NCBI GenBank assembly: GCA_012518615.1
Contig: JAAYRU010000021.1
Span: 1-35,035 of the forward strand
Direction of reading: 5' to 3'
DNA: 35,035 nucleotides
Origin: Christensenellaceae bacterium
GTDB lineage: Bacteria; Bacillota; Clostridia; Christensenellales; Aristaeellaceae
A program made the translations under genes and the position numbers. Shown one piece after another: positions 6,960-15,952 of this stretch. Every line of letters starts with the position of its first letter. The stretch's first letter is position 1. The notes below the pieces were generated by a model, which worked only from the letters and a program-made list of their open reading frames with translations, was not told the origin of the DNA and ran no database searches.

Positions 6960-9900
6960 TTAAATATTATCATTTTTATCCAGTATAGCTTCTGGAGGAA
7001 ATTCAGGCTTAGGTCCAAAGTAGTGCAGCATCTGTTCATCAGTTAAAGAAAACCATTCCTTAACCTGCACGTAGCAATGCCTAGGCCTTTTTCTGACAAC
7101 ATTACGAAGCCTGTCAACCCTACTGTTCCAATAACGCATACAGCCATCTACTGTTTTCGGCTGTTCCATTGATATGTTTTTAAGATTATACGATGCCCAT
7201 CTTTCAAAATGCATATTCATCTCAGGTAATAGAATATTATAGCATTCATCAACTTGGTCTAGCATTCTCTCTGTTGTAAAGAATCTAAAAATTTCACCAA
7301 AGCGGGTTAAGAACTTATCCAGCATTTCTTTATTTTCAAGTGTTTTTAACCATATAGTATTATCAACATCATCATTTGCGCCATGACCTTTTGGGTTCAT
7401 CATATTTCTGACGCCATTATTGGCAGCTCTAAACAGACCATAATCCATATCAAATATTATCCAACGCCATTTACCACCGGGTACTCTGTAACATCTAATA
7501 TTACCCGAGTCGGTGTTGGCAAAAAACATCTGAAATATTATGTAGTCAAACAGATTATCAACATCTATATTATCTAAAATATACTGCATATCTTCAGGGT
7601 TAGTGGCAGGTGAACTAGCTTTAATTTTTTTAACCATTTCGATAAAATCTCGGTTGCTGCCATAATAGGCTTTTGAGCTACCTTCAATCATGGTCATATT
7701 GTCTGCATCCTCAAGCGGAATACCCTCATGCTGAGCAACAAAATAACGACTAACCCTCTCGCGCAGGTTATAATGTCCCCAATAATTGCCATTTAAGTAA
7801 ACAATAATCGGTTTCCATGCCTGGTGTATTACGGTGGTGTCTTTAAGCTGTTCAATTAGTCTGCTATGAACTCCATCGACCATACGTGTCCAAACACAAT
7901 CGTTACCGGATACACGAAGCACTAATGACTTATATCTTTCAAAGGGTCTTTCATCAAAAAGTTTTGCGTGGAAATATCTTTCTCCAATAGAAGCTTTAGC
8001 TTTAAGTTTAAATGATTTCTGAGGCATATCCAGAGAATACTGTCCTATTAATCCAAATTCAATATCTTGGCTGAAATAAACCTTACCACTGTCCGAATCA
8101 AACATTTCCCCATAACCGGGTCTAAACTTCTTGCCATGTAGACGATATGTGGGAGTTGGGTTTTTAAAGGGAATATATTTATAGCTTTCAAGGTCTACCC
8201 CTTCCCCTGCTGCATACATGCCGGTTTCAGGGTTCCACAAATTATCAGGATCTGTGGTTAAACAGACAACAGGCATAGTATAGTATGTCTTCATAACATA
8301 GTTTGCTGTAACTACAGTTGATGGCTGCAATCCCGGCGCAAATGAGCGTGCCCGTAGCACGGTTGTATCGCTAATCAACATAGGTTCTATATATAACATA
8401 CTGTTTTCAAGAGTGGGTACGGAACCGTCTAAAGTATAGCGTATGGAAGAACCATCCGCTGTGCTTATAGCAACATAGATATTCTCCTTATAAAGCCCGC
8501 CCTCTGCAGAAAAAACCGGTTTTTCGGAAAAGCCGGGAAATCCTGTGGTGTTTTCATAACCGGGAGTTGCTGCGTCAAAATAAAAAAAACCCTCGTTTTT
8601 TAAGTTTCTTCCGTATGAATAATCTGTAGGTATTGCGGGCAGATAGAGCTTATCAATTACATTTCCACTGCTATCAGATAGTGTAACAGTCTCTCCGCCT
8701 CTTCGTTTTAGCGCATATGAAGCTCTGAGTGTTGCAGCGTTTGAGCCAGGATCCTTGCTTTTATCCATTATAACAACCTTGTATTCACCAGGCATTATAG
8801 TGCTGCCAGGAGGAAAACGCCACTTAAGCGGCCAGTTGATATTGTCGCTCAAACCCCATGCCGAAATATCAACAGCTTTATCGGTGCTGTTGTATATTTC
8901 CGCCCAATCGGATAAAGGTAAACCTTCGCCTAAAGATGTACTGGTGTTACTGCTCATAGCTTCGCTGATATAAATGCCGCTTGGGTTAAGGGAGCGCAAA
9001 TATCTATCAGCGATTTTAGCTCCATCTGCAGTGTTTGGTGCGCCTGGAGTAGCAAGAGTGAAAACCCGCCAGCCTTCTCCATCTTCCACCCTGCCAAAGC
9101 TTGCATCAGCAGGTAGATTATCAAAAGCTATTCTATCTATAAGATTGCCTTGTCTTGTTGACAGTGTGATAGTTTCTCCCCCCGCTTTTATGGAGAAGTT
9201 TGTGTGTGGATAACCACCGGGGTTGCTTCGGTTTTTGCCCGAGCAGAACACTAGATAATACCCACCGGGAGGAATAACTGCACCTTCCGGAAACACCCAT
9301 TTTATTAGCCTTTCAGGGTTATCGGATATGGCAAAATTATCAAGCATAATTGTTTTATCGCCGCAGTTTTTAAGCTCAATCCAATCCTGTAGTTCGCCAT
9401 CCTCATCCCTAAGTCCGGTGCGGGGCGCAGCCATTATTTCGTTTATGACAAGTGTACCCGTATCTATACGGAAGTTATTCATATAGGCTTCATGGCCTTC
9501 TTTGGTGTTTTCAAAACCGGGAGAATATATATTCTCTCCCTTTACATATTCGCCCACCTCATTTAGGTAGTAAGTTTCATTAGCGTTAAGCGTAGGTATA
9601 TCAACTGAGGATATTACAAAACCTGATGTATCGAACATAAATAAGGATTCACCTATTGAGCTTAGCTTAAACTTGGCATGAAAAGGCTTGTCTTCATCAT
9701 TTTGATTTGTGCCATCCAAGTACACTATTATCCTATCATCAGGATTCAGTATTTTCTTAGGAAATACAAATTTTGCTCTGTCAGATCTATCAGATAGTGT
9801 AAGCCCCTCAAGATTTATCTGTCTATCTGTACTGTTCCAAATTTCTGCCCAGTCACTAAAGTTTCCTTTTTCGTCCGGCAGTGCAGAGGTGTTGTCAGTC

Positions 9901-10097
9901 ATAACCTCGCTAATAAGAAGTCCTTCATAATCAGAGACAATCTTGCCGTCAGAATCGATATTGAGAGCCTTTATAATTGGTTCTTTGGGACCTAGAACTA
10001 TAAAAGCGACCAACAAAACAGCCACAATAATCGTAAACAATATCCTACGGCTTGGCGTTTGTTTATTCAGCTTTGTTTTTTTGGGTTCAGCCGACAT
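6960..10097 (-). CDS. Membrane-anchored CotH-kinase-like protein with three lamin-tail domains
   Basis: A 1045-residue predicted surface protein. A single membrane segment lies at about 19-36 after a lysine-rich start, so the bulk is probably outside the membrane. Three lamin-tail (LTD) repeats follow at about 60-190, 215-355 and 370-505, each opening like LLISEVMTDN, LVINEIMAAP or IYISEAMSSN and containing a DWAEI/DWIEL core. Next is a chitobiase-like C-terminal-type module (about 530-605; SIRYTLDGSVPT), then the CotH kinase domain (about 640-970) with YNLRERVSRYF and the metal-binding IFDMDYG. CotH proteins of Bacillus phosphorylate spore coat proteins; a substrate here is unknown. The ATG follows AAGGAG and lies 10 bases after the Smr gene. 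Confidence 0.88.
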   Translation of the reverse strand: MSAEPKKTKLNKQTPSRRILFTIIVAVLLVAFIVLGPKEPIIKALNIDSDGKIVSDYEGLLISEVMTDNTSALPDEKGNFSDWAEIWNSTDRQINLEGLTLSDRSDRAKFVFPKKILNPDDRIIVYLDGTNQNDEDKPFHAKFKLSSIGESLFMFDTSGFVISSVDIPTLNANETYYLNEVGEYVKGENIYSPGFENTKEGHEAYMNNFRIDTGTLVINEIMAAPRTGLRDEDGELQDWIELKNCGDKTIMLDNFAISDNPERLIKWVFPEGAVIPPGGYYLVFCSGKNRSNPGGYPHTNFSIKAGGETITLSTRQGNLIDRIAFDNLPADASFGRVEDGEGWRVFTLATPGAPNTADGAKIADRYLRSLNPSGIYISEAMSSNTSTSLGEGLPLSDWAEIYNSTDKAVDISAWGLSDNINWPLKWRFPPGSTIMPGEYKVVIMDKSKDPGSNAATLRASYALKRRGGETVTLSDSSGNVIDKLYLPAIPTDYSYGRNLKNEGFFYFDAATPGYENTTGFPGFSEKPVFSAEGGLYKENIYVAISTADGSSIRYTLDGSVPTLENSMLYIEPMLISDTTVLRARSFAPGLQPSTVVTANYVMKTYYTMPVVCLTTDPDNLWNPETGMYAAGEGVDLESYKYIPFKNPTPTYRLHGKKFRPGYGEMFDSDSGKVYFSQDIEFGLIGQYSLDMPQKSFKLKAKASIGERYFHAKLFDERPFERYKSLVLRVSGNDCVWTRMVDGVHSRLIEQLKDTTVIHQAWKPIIVYLNGNYWGHYNLRERVSRYFVAQHEGIPLEDADNMTMIEGSSKAYYGSNRDFIEMVKKIKASSPATNPEDMQYILDNIDVDNLFDYIIFQMFFANTDSGNIRCYRVPGGKWRWIIFDMDYGLFRAANNGVRNMMNPKGHGANDDVDNTIWLKTLENKEMLDKFLTRFGEIFRFFTTERMLDQVDECYNILLPEMNMHFERWASYNLKNISMEQPKTVDGCMRYWNSRVDRLRNVVRKRPRHCYVQVKEWFSLTDEQMLHYFGPKPEFPPEAILDKNDNI

Positions 10098-10107
10098 CTA
10101 ATTCTCC

Positions 10108-10341
10108 TTATATATATTCTCTTAGTACGAAAATAGTTTCTCCGGGGTTTAAACTGGGTTCAATCCTAATTACAAGTGGGTGATTAGAAAACTCCTCAAG
10201 CACCATATCTTTAATTGCCGTTCCGCCACGAAAACCATGTACAACACGCAGGCGGTAATCGGCACTAGTAACTCTGTTGAAGGCAGAATGCACGGCAATC
10301 CTTGCTTGGAATACATTCATTCCATGTAAATTGATTTCCAT
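10108..10341 (-). CDS. Small Smr-domain protein
   Basis: A 77-residue protein that is essentially one Smr domain: LHGMN (5-9) near the start and VVHGFRGGTAIKDMV in the middle, the two conserved motifs. Smr domains occur in MutS2 and in stand-alone proteins and are often nucleases or nucleic-acid binders; this one has nothing else attached. The start has an excellent GAGGAGGGG ribosome binding site and a near-consensus promoter upstream. It is the first gene of a two-gene unit with the CotH-like protein, 10 bases apart. The functional link between the two is unclear. Confidence 0.85.
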   Translation of the reverse strand: MEINLHGMNVFQARIAVHSAFNRVTSADYRLRVVHGFRGGTAIKDMVLEEFSNHPLVIRIEPSLNPGETIFVLREYI

Positions 10342-10361
10342 GCTTTCCCCTCCTCGTGTAG

Positions 10362-10390
10362 ATTATATACAAAACGAATGATAAATTCAA
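10362..10390 (-). promoter_or_regulatory. Promoter of the smr-cotH unit
   Basis: On the reverse strand, -35 TTGAAT (10385-10390), a 17-base spacer and perfect -10 TATAAT (10362-10367), ending about 20 bases before the Smr start codon. It separates this unit from the long operon upstream. Confidence 0.7.
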
Positions 10391-10417
10391 CTAAACGCAA
10401 TCTTTTTGTAATATCTT

Positions 10418-11254
10418 TCAGAGACTCTTTATTATATGCTCCAGATAACACTTTACAGGGTCTATATTTGTATGAGCATAAAGCATACGCGTACCCACAG
10501 CATCTTCAATCTCATTAAAAAGCAAACGACCCTTGTGACATATAAAGTCAACTCCAACAAAGTCAAAATCAAAGCGTGATAGGATTTTCATGACATGTTT
10601 TTTTGTTTCACTATCCAAATCATAAGGCATAGCACTGCCTCCCTGCCCTATATTGCTCCTGAAATCTCCATCTGTACTATAACGCATCATGGATTTTAAT
10701 ATTTTATTACCTATAATATACACCCTTACATCTTTTCCAACTGTATCCGACAAGGGTTGCACAACTGCAGTATCAGGATAACACTCATTAAGCGATGAAA
10801 TATATTCTATTTCATTATTACATAAGAATACCTTTCTACCACCGCAGCTGTTTGATGCTTTTACAACTACGGGATAAGGGAAGGGAGCCTTTTTGCTAAA
10901 ACTATCCACAAAAGCAGTATCCATCATAGGAACAACGCCTTTTAGCTCCATATGGGTCAAACGCTTGTCGTTACATATTCTAGCGACACGAGCGTTATTG
11001 AACACAGGTATACCCATTTTTTCTAAAAATTCAGATAATAGTGGAGCGTTAAGACGCATAACGGCAAAATCAGGTCTTAAATCAACACCATTTACTTTAA
11101 GAAATAAATCATCATTTTGCACTCCATATATAAGTTGTTCTTTAAGCACAAGCTTAAATTCAACGCCCGATAATTTACCAAGCTTTATCCAGTGTGCAAT
11201 AAAGCGATAGTTGCGTTTAATATTGTTTTTTTCGTAAACAAGCCAAGCTTTCAT
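10418..11254 (-). CDS. RimK-like ATP-grasp ligase, second of a tandem pair
   Basis: ATP-grasp enzymes join a carboxylate to an amine through an acyl phosphate. This 278-residue protein has a pre-ATP-grasp region, a lysine strand (PVVVKASNSCGGRKVF, about 129-144), KDVRVYIIGNKIL, GDFRSNIGQGG and a metal-binding strand NEIEDAVGTRML. RimK and most relatives end this strand with E-x-N; here the asparagine position is aspartate (EIED), as in a diverged subgroup. Its start overlaps the stop of the first ATP-grasp gene by 4 bases, and it is the last gene of the long operon. It is clearly paralogous to its neighbour but quite divergent. Substrate unknown; glutamate-type ligation is only the family precedent. 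Confidence 0.85.
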   Translation of the reverse strand: MKAWLVYEKNNIKRNYRFIAHWIKLGKLSGVEFKLVLKEQLIYGVQNDDLFLKVNGVDLRPDFAVMRLNAPLLSEFLEKMGIPVFNNARVARICNDKRLTHMELKGVVPMMDTAFVDSFSKKAPFPYPVVVKASNSCGGRKVFLCNNEIEYISSLNECYPDTAVVQPLSDTVGKDVRVYIIGNKILKSMMRYSTDGDFRSNIGQGGSAMPYDLDSETKKHVMKILSRFDFDFVGVDFICHKGRLLFNEIEDAVGTRMLYAHTNIDPVKCYLEHIIKSL

Positions 11255-12105
11255 AATCTATTTAGCACCAGTTCAGCTATGTGTTTTGCAGGATTTTTGC
11301 CGGTTGTTTCAATAAGGCGTCCAAAATGAGCGTTTGAATTAACCTCACATATTAAAGGCCCTTGAGATGAAAATAATACATCCACTCCCGCAAAATCAAC
11401 ACCTAGGATATCGCAAGCTTTGATTGCAATTTCTTCTTGCTCACTGGTAATATTATAATTAAACGACCTACTCTCGCCCTTTTTGTTAGACCTAAAGTCT
11501 CCGGATATATTTTTCCGCTCCATAGCTGCAACTACCTTTCCACCAACAACATATACCCTTAAATCTCTACCCGCGCTTTCTTTAACAAAGCGCTGAAAAA
11601 GCAATGGTTTATCAGCATTGTTCCTAACCAACTCTTCAGCTTCTTCTACACTATTAATAAGATATACCTGCTCGCCATAAGAACCAAAACCTTCTTTAAG
11701 TACGAATGGAAGCCCCAAAAACTCTATTGCCTTATACATGAAATCCGTTTTGCTATAACCCACATTTGCAAAGCTCTTAGGGCATATAAGCGTATCAGGT
11801 TGAGGTACTTTGCCATGCAGCTTTAAAAAAGTTTTTGTTTTATCATCGCAAAGCATTATCGCATCAGGTGAATTAATAACATGTACTCCGGAATTCACAA
11901 GTTCTACCGCTAAATTTACATCCTTATCCCAGAATACGCATACTTTAGGTAGATTTTTAAAAAATGAAGGAAGTATAAAGTCCGCATTATTTTTTAGTAC
12001 TACATCTATGCCTAGAAAATTTGCCTCCTTTACAAATTGCTGCTCAATAAACCTAAAGGGTGCAGAGTCAAGAAAGGCATTGCGAACAAAAAGTACTTTT
12101 TTCAT
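11251..12105 (-). CDS. RimK-like ATP-grasp ligase, first of a tandem pair
   Basis: A 284-residue protein with a RimK layout: N-terminal MKKVLFVRNAFLDSAPF, SPDAIMLCDDKTKT, LPFVLKEGFGSYGEQVYLI (glycine-rich ATP loop, about 131-149), DLRVYVVGGKVVAAMERK, GDFRSN and the metal site GVDVLF...EVNSN with the canonical E-x-N. RimK adds glutamate to ribosomal protein S6; other members make coenzyme gamma-F420 or N-acetylaspartylglutamate. No S6 gene is nearby. The gene starts 2 bases after the nucleoside kinase stop and overlaps the next ATP-grasp gene by 4 bases. Both conserved metal ligands are present, so it should be active. Substrate not identifiable from sequence. Confidence 0.88.
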   Translation of the reverse strand: MKKVLFVRNAFLDSAPFRFIEQQFVKEANFLGIDVVLKNNADFILPSFFKNLPKVCVFWDKDVNLAVELVNSGVHVINSPDAIMLCDDKTKTFLKLHGKVPQPDTLICPKSFANVGYSKTDFMYKAIEFLGLPFVLKEGFGSYGEQVYLINSVEEAEELVRNNADKPLLFQRFVKESAGRDLRVYVVGGKVVAAMERKNISGDFRSNKKGESRSFNYNITSEQEEIAIKACDILGVDFAGVDVLFSSQGPLICEVNSNAHFGRLIETTGKNPAKHIAELVLNRL

Positions 12106-12107
12106 AC

Positions 12108-13763
12108 TTATTTGTTTTTCATATATAATGTGTTGCCCCCTATAAACTCGCGCAGTATAGAAAGCGGTGGAATATCGCTTAAAGCTTCTTCCGGAGCTGG
12201 TAGCATATAATGCAGTATTTTAATTATTCTATTCACCTTTAAATAATCGGGGTTATCCTTTGGAATCTGTCTTAGCATATCATAAGAAAAGCGTTTAAGC
12301 ACAGGCAATTCATAGTGAAGCGCTGAATTAAACATGATATCGGCCTGCTCCTGATAAGGGAATACCCACTTTTCCTCTCCCCTTCGTACTTTGTCCCACA
12401 TGGAAAGAGTTTTAGCTGGAGGAGTATTTCTAAAAAGATTGTCCCTAACTATGCGCCTTAAAAGCCTTGCATCAGTTGTGCGTATGCGATTATGTGAATC
12501 TAAATTGATGCAGGTAAGTTCGCTTATGTATATCTTAAAAATAAGCTTTTTGTCGAATGCACCATGCATTCTTGGATTTAGCGCGTGTATTCCTTCTATT
12601 ACAAGCGGCTGATTATAAGCAATTTTAAGCTTATATGCAATAGTATTCTGCGTTTGCGTGGTGAAGTCAAATCTTGGCATATAGGTTTCTTTTCCCTCAA
12701 GCAGAGAAGTAATGCATTTTTTAATAAGCGGCACATCTAGCGCATCTATGGCTTCAAGATCGGGCTCGCCATCATTTTCAAGTGGAAGTTCCCATCTGTT
12801 GCGGTAAAAATCATCAAGTGATATAAGCACCGGTCTTAAACCGTTTACCCTTAGATGTATACAAAGACGGTTGGCAAAAGTAGTTTTTCCACTTGAGGAA
12901 GGACCAGCGATGAATACAGCTCTTGCGCCTCGGTTTAATATGTCTGAAGCAATATCGGATATAGATTTGTCATGAAGCGCCTCATTAACTCTGATAAAAT
13001 CATTAAGCTTATTTTGCTTTATGAGGTCATTCAAATCCGCCACATCCGAGCAATCAAGCACCCTGCACCAATAGTTGCTCTGCGCAAAGGTTGCCATTTG
13101 TTTTGGTAGATTTATAAACTTAGATGGTACTGTAAAATCCTTGCTTGAAGGTAGAAGTAGTACAAAACCTGGGGAATGATGCCTTAGAGCAAATATCGGA
13201 ACCTTTCCTGTGGAAGGCAGCATAGCTCCATAAAAATACTCCGATACGCCACCGCATTCATATAGATTAAAATGTTTATAAGGTCGGTAAGCCAGCAGAC
13301 GAGCTTTTTCGGGGTCGCCATTTTCAACAAAATACTTCACAGCCTCTTCTTTTGAAATACGCCTTTTGTTAAAACTCAAATCCTCTTTTACAACATCATG
13401 CATAGCCCCTTCAAGAAGCATTATATCCGCAGGATATATACGCATATCCTCAAACACTGTATATATGCCCTCACCTACGGAATGCTCTATCCTAACTTTA
13501 GCATGAGGAAACGCTCTTTTTGCGGCAATCAACATAACAAAACGCAAAGAACGTTCGTATATCCTCCTGCCCTCTTCGTCCGAATAGGTAAGCAAATGTA
13601 ACTCAGCATCATCTTTAATAAAATCGGAAAGCTCCTTTACCCTACCCCCTATACGCACTCCCATCGTTTTGTCAAGCATATCCGGAGCCAAGTCTGAAAT
13701 AATCTGTTCAACTGTGGTTTTATATTCGTACTCTTTAAAATTACCATTCAAAGTAATTTTCAT
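12108..13763 (-). CDS. Nucleoside (uridine-type) kinase with TGS and ThrRS-like N-terminal domains
   Basis: A 551-residue protein of a family widespread in Clostridia. Residues 1-60 resemble a TGS domain (MKITLNGNFKEYEYKTTVEQ), residues about 65-210 resemble the second additional domain of threonyl-tRNA synthetase, and from about 280 there is a P-loop kinase related to uridine kinase: Walker A GPSSSGKTT (287-295), SLDDFYRN, and VIEGIHALNP. The kinase would phosphorylate a nucleoside, but family members are poorly tested and the job of the synthetase-like half is not known. ATG at 13763 overlaps the exonuclease stop by 4 bases. The full length and intact motifs argue for a working gene. Confidence 0.88.
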   Translation of the reverse strand: MKITLNGNFKEYEYKTTVEQIISDLAPDMLDKTMGVRIGGRVKELSDFIKDDAELHLLTYSDEEGRRIYERSLRFVMLIAAKRAFPHAKVRIEHSVGEGIYTVFEDMRIYPADIMLLEGAMHDVVKEDLSFNKRRISKEEAVKYFVENGDPEKARLLAYRPYKHFNLYECGGVSEYFYGAMLPSTGKVPIFALRHHSPGFVLLLPSSKDFTVPSKFINLPKQMATFAQSNYWCRVLDCSDVADLNDLIKQNKLNDFIRVNEALHDKSISDIASDILNRGARAVFIAGPSSSGKTTFANRLCIHLRVNGLRPVLISLDDFYRNRWELPLENDGEPDLEAIDALDVPLIKKCITSLLEGKETYMPRFDFTTQTQNTIAYKLKIAYNQPLVIEGIHALNPRMHGAFDKKLIFKIYISELTCINLDSHNRIRTTDARLLRRIVRDNLFRNTPPAKTLSMWDKVRRGEEKWVFPYQEQADIMFNSALHYELPVLKRFSYDMLRQIPKDNPDYLKVNRIIKILHYMLPAPEEALSDIPPLSILREFIGGNTLYMKNK

Positions 13764-14704
13764 ATCTTAACTTTCCTTTCGAAATTTGCTAATTTTTCAG
13801 TCCACTGTAAATGTTTTGTGCGCACATATGCCGGATGCTGCTCCTCAGATAATTCTGATTTTTTGCGCACAATATAACCAGAACCGCGTTTTATAAAATG
13901 TAGCCTATTAAATATCAAACCATGCTTTTCACAGTCAGACAATCCAATATAATTGCTGGAATCTCCACAGGGCAAATAGCCTTCACTTATTGAAGTTTTT
14001 CTACCACATACAGGGCAATCAGGGAACAGGGCTTCTTTGCTGCGAAGAGCGCTCTTTAAACTCTTAACAGAAATCATTGAAGATTTTGCTCTAGTAGTTT
14101 TATTTACCCTGCAATTGAGTTTTCTCGCATTAGTCCTAAACATATCAAGCTTTGCATCTTTAGGAAGCCGCTGAAATATAAGCGCTGCATAATACGCATC
14201 ATCAACCGCCCTATGAAAAGGGTGTTCATTAGATTGATTTATGCCTATTATTTCAAGGGCATTGCGAAGACCGAATCTGTTTTTGGTTTTCCCTTTCATA
14301 TGTCCAAACAATTGCTGCAAATCATATATCTCAAGCTCTGTATCCATCCCAAAAAAGCGAAGGTTTTGAGTCAAAATAGATATATCGTCCCCACCCCAGC
14401 TAAAGAGCATATGTTCTTCGCCACACCATTTTATAAACCTTTCCATAGCTTGCTCAAATTGTGGGGCATAGTCTATATCTTCTTGCGTAATACCAGTTAT
14501 GCGCCTAATCCTAGGGTGGATTTTTTTATATTGGCTTGGTTTAATATCTTGGCTGAAGGATGCTATCAACCTTCTTTCGGAATCTAGCTTAACTGCACCT
14601 ATCTGTATTAGTTCAAACTGAAACGCATCTCCCACGCGCTTAAATGTTGATGAGTAAAAGCTGATAGGTTGATTCCATTCCAAATCCATTATTATATATT
14701 GCAA
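13760..14704 (-). CDS. DEDDh-family 3'-5' exonuclease with C-terminal cysteine-rich segment
   Basis: Residues 1-180 form an RNase T/DnaQ-type exonuclease fold with the acidic motif MDLEWN (D7, E9), a middle aspartate region (FSWGGDDISIL) and the HRAVDDA motif carrying the general-base histidine, so all catalytic positions appear present. A C-terminal part holds CPVCGRK...C...CEKHG, likely a small zinc-binding segment (about 230-260). Relatives such as KapD and sporulation-linked exonucleases act on RNA or DNA ends; which applies is unclear. The start is probably the TTG at 14704, 7 bases after AAAGGA; an ATG at 14689 would remove residues before the first catalytic aspartate and is less well placed. 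Confidence 0.85.
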   Translation of the reverse strand: MQYIIMDLEWNQPISFYSSTFKRVGDAFQFELIQIGAVKLDSERRLIASFSQDIKPSQYKKIHPRIRRITGITQEDIDYAPQFEQAMERFIKWCGEEHMLFSWGGDDISILTQNLRFFGMDTELEIYDLQQLFGHMKGKTKNRFGLRNALEIIGINQSNEHPFHRAVDDAYYAALIFQRLPKDAKLDMFRTNARKLNCRVNKTTRAKSSMISVKSLKSALRSKEALFPDCPVCGRKTSISEGYLPCGDSSNYIGLSDCEKHGLIFNRLHFIKRGSGYIVRKKSELSEEQHPAYVRTKHLQWTEKLANFERKVKI

Positions 14705-14707
14705 TTT

Positions 14708-15952
14708 TTATTCCTTTCCCCTTACAAACTCTGCTGCAGATTTACCCGCAAGAGCGCCGGTAGAAAAAGCTATTTGAAGGTTATATCCGCCTGTATAGGC
14801 ATCTACATCAAGCACTTCTCCAGCAAAATACAAACCGCTTATTGTTTTCGCCTTCATAGTACTAGGGTCTATTTCATCCACAGATATTCCACCCCTTGTA
14901 ATTACAGCTTCATTAAAAGGGCGTAAATCTTCAAAATGCAGAGGTATATTTTTCAAGGCATTTACTATACTTAACCTATCCTTGATACCAAGGTGCGCTA
15001 GCTTGGTTTTTGCATTCAAACCTGATATATCTAGTACAATATCCACCATGTTTTTAGGTACATAGCTTCGCATAAGTGTATTAAGCTGAGTAGAGCCGCT
15101 TTCTTCACATTCTTTCTTTAGCCTGTTCATTAAAGTTTGCGTATCAAGCGCAGGTTTCATATCAAGATTAATATCAATTTTAGCAGCTTCAACGCCCGTA
15201 ATATGGCTGCTCAATGAGATTGCTATAGGACCTGATATGCCAAAATGTGTGAATAGAAGCTCACCCTGCTTTGAATATACCTCTTTGCCATCAATGGAAG
15301 CGGTTAGTAAAACATTTTTTAGTGTCAAACCACTAAGTTCCTTTACCCAATCATCAGATAGATTTATTGGAACTAGCGCCGGACTAGTAGAGGTAACTTC
15401 AAGCCCTGCCTGTTTAGCAAACATATATCCATCTCCCGTTGAACCTGTCACGGGGTAACTTAAGCCGCCGGTTGCTACCACAATAGCCTTACAAGGTAAA
15501 TATTCTCCATCTGCAAGCCTTAGTCCTTTGACATTATTGTTTACTATGTATAATTCGTTAACTCTTGAGTTAAGCCTTATTTCAGCACTCTCAATAGCCC
15601 TTTCAAATGCGCGAGTTACATCTGAAGATTTATCAGATATAGGGTATACTCTCCTACCTCTTTCAAGTTTTGTATGGCAATTAAGTTTTTCGAGCAGATT
15701 ACGAAGAGCTGACGGGCTTAAATAGTTTAGCGCTGAATATAAAAACTTGGCATTTCTTGGAACATTTTCAAGAAAAGTGTTTATATCGCAATCGTTTGTA
15801 ATATTACACCTACCCTTGCCTGTTATATAGAGTTTTTTGCCGAGCTTTTCGTTTTTTTCAAACAGTATAACTTTAGCTCCTGTCTTAATTGCGGAATATG
15901 CTGCAATCAATCCGCTAGCGCCGCCGCCAACAATAGCAATAGTATTAGACAT
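14708..15952 (-). CDS. HI0933/BaiN-type FAD-dependent oxidoreductase
   Basis: A 414-residue flavoprotein of the HI0933-like family (YhiN, BaiN). It starts with the FAD-binding motif IAIVGGGASGLIAAYS, followed by GKKLYITGKGRCNITND, ATGGLSYPVTGSTGDGY in the middle and YFAGEVLDVDAYTGGYNLQ near the C terminus, the expected order. I choose the ATG at 15952, which overlaps the stop of the RpiR gene by 8 bases (ATGTCTAA); a longer frame adds 13 unsupported residues. The physiological substrate for most members is unknown; BaiN in Clostridium scindens is proposed to act in bile-acid 7-dehydroxylation, but no other bai genes are here. Confidence 0.92.
   Translation of the reverse strand: MSNTIAIVGGGASGLIAAYSAIKTGAKVILFEKNEKLGKKLYITGKGRCNITNDCDINTFLENVPRNAKFLYSALNYLSPSALRNLLEKLNCHTKLERGRRVYPISDKSSDVTRAFERAIESAEIRLNSRVNELYIVNNNVKGLRLADGEYLPCKAIVVATGGLSYPVTGSTGDGYMFAKQAGLEVTSTSPALVPINLSDDWVKELSGLTLKNVLLTASIDGKEVYSKQGELLFTHFGISGPIAISLSSHITGVEAAKIDINLDMKPALDTQTLMNRLKKECEESGSTQLNTLMRSYVPKNMVDIVLDISGLNAKTKLAHLGIKDRLSIVNALKNIPLHFEDLRPFNEAVITRGGISVDEIDPSTMKAKTISGLYFAGEVLDVDAYTGGYNLQIAFSTGALAGKSAAEFVRGKE

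Noticed and set aside
14708-15952. Part of a bile-acid (bai) pathway, because of BaiN similarity
   Set aside because: No other bai gene is in the window; the family is broad.
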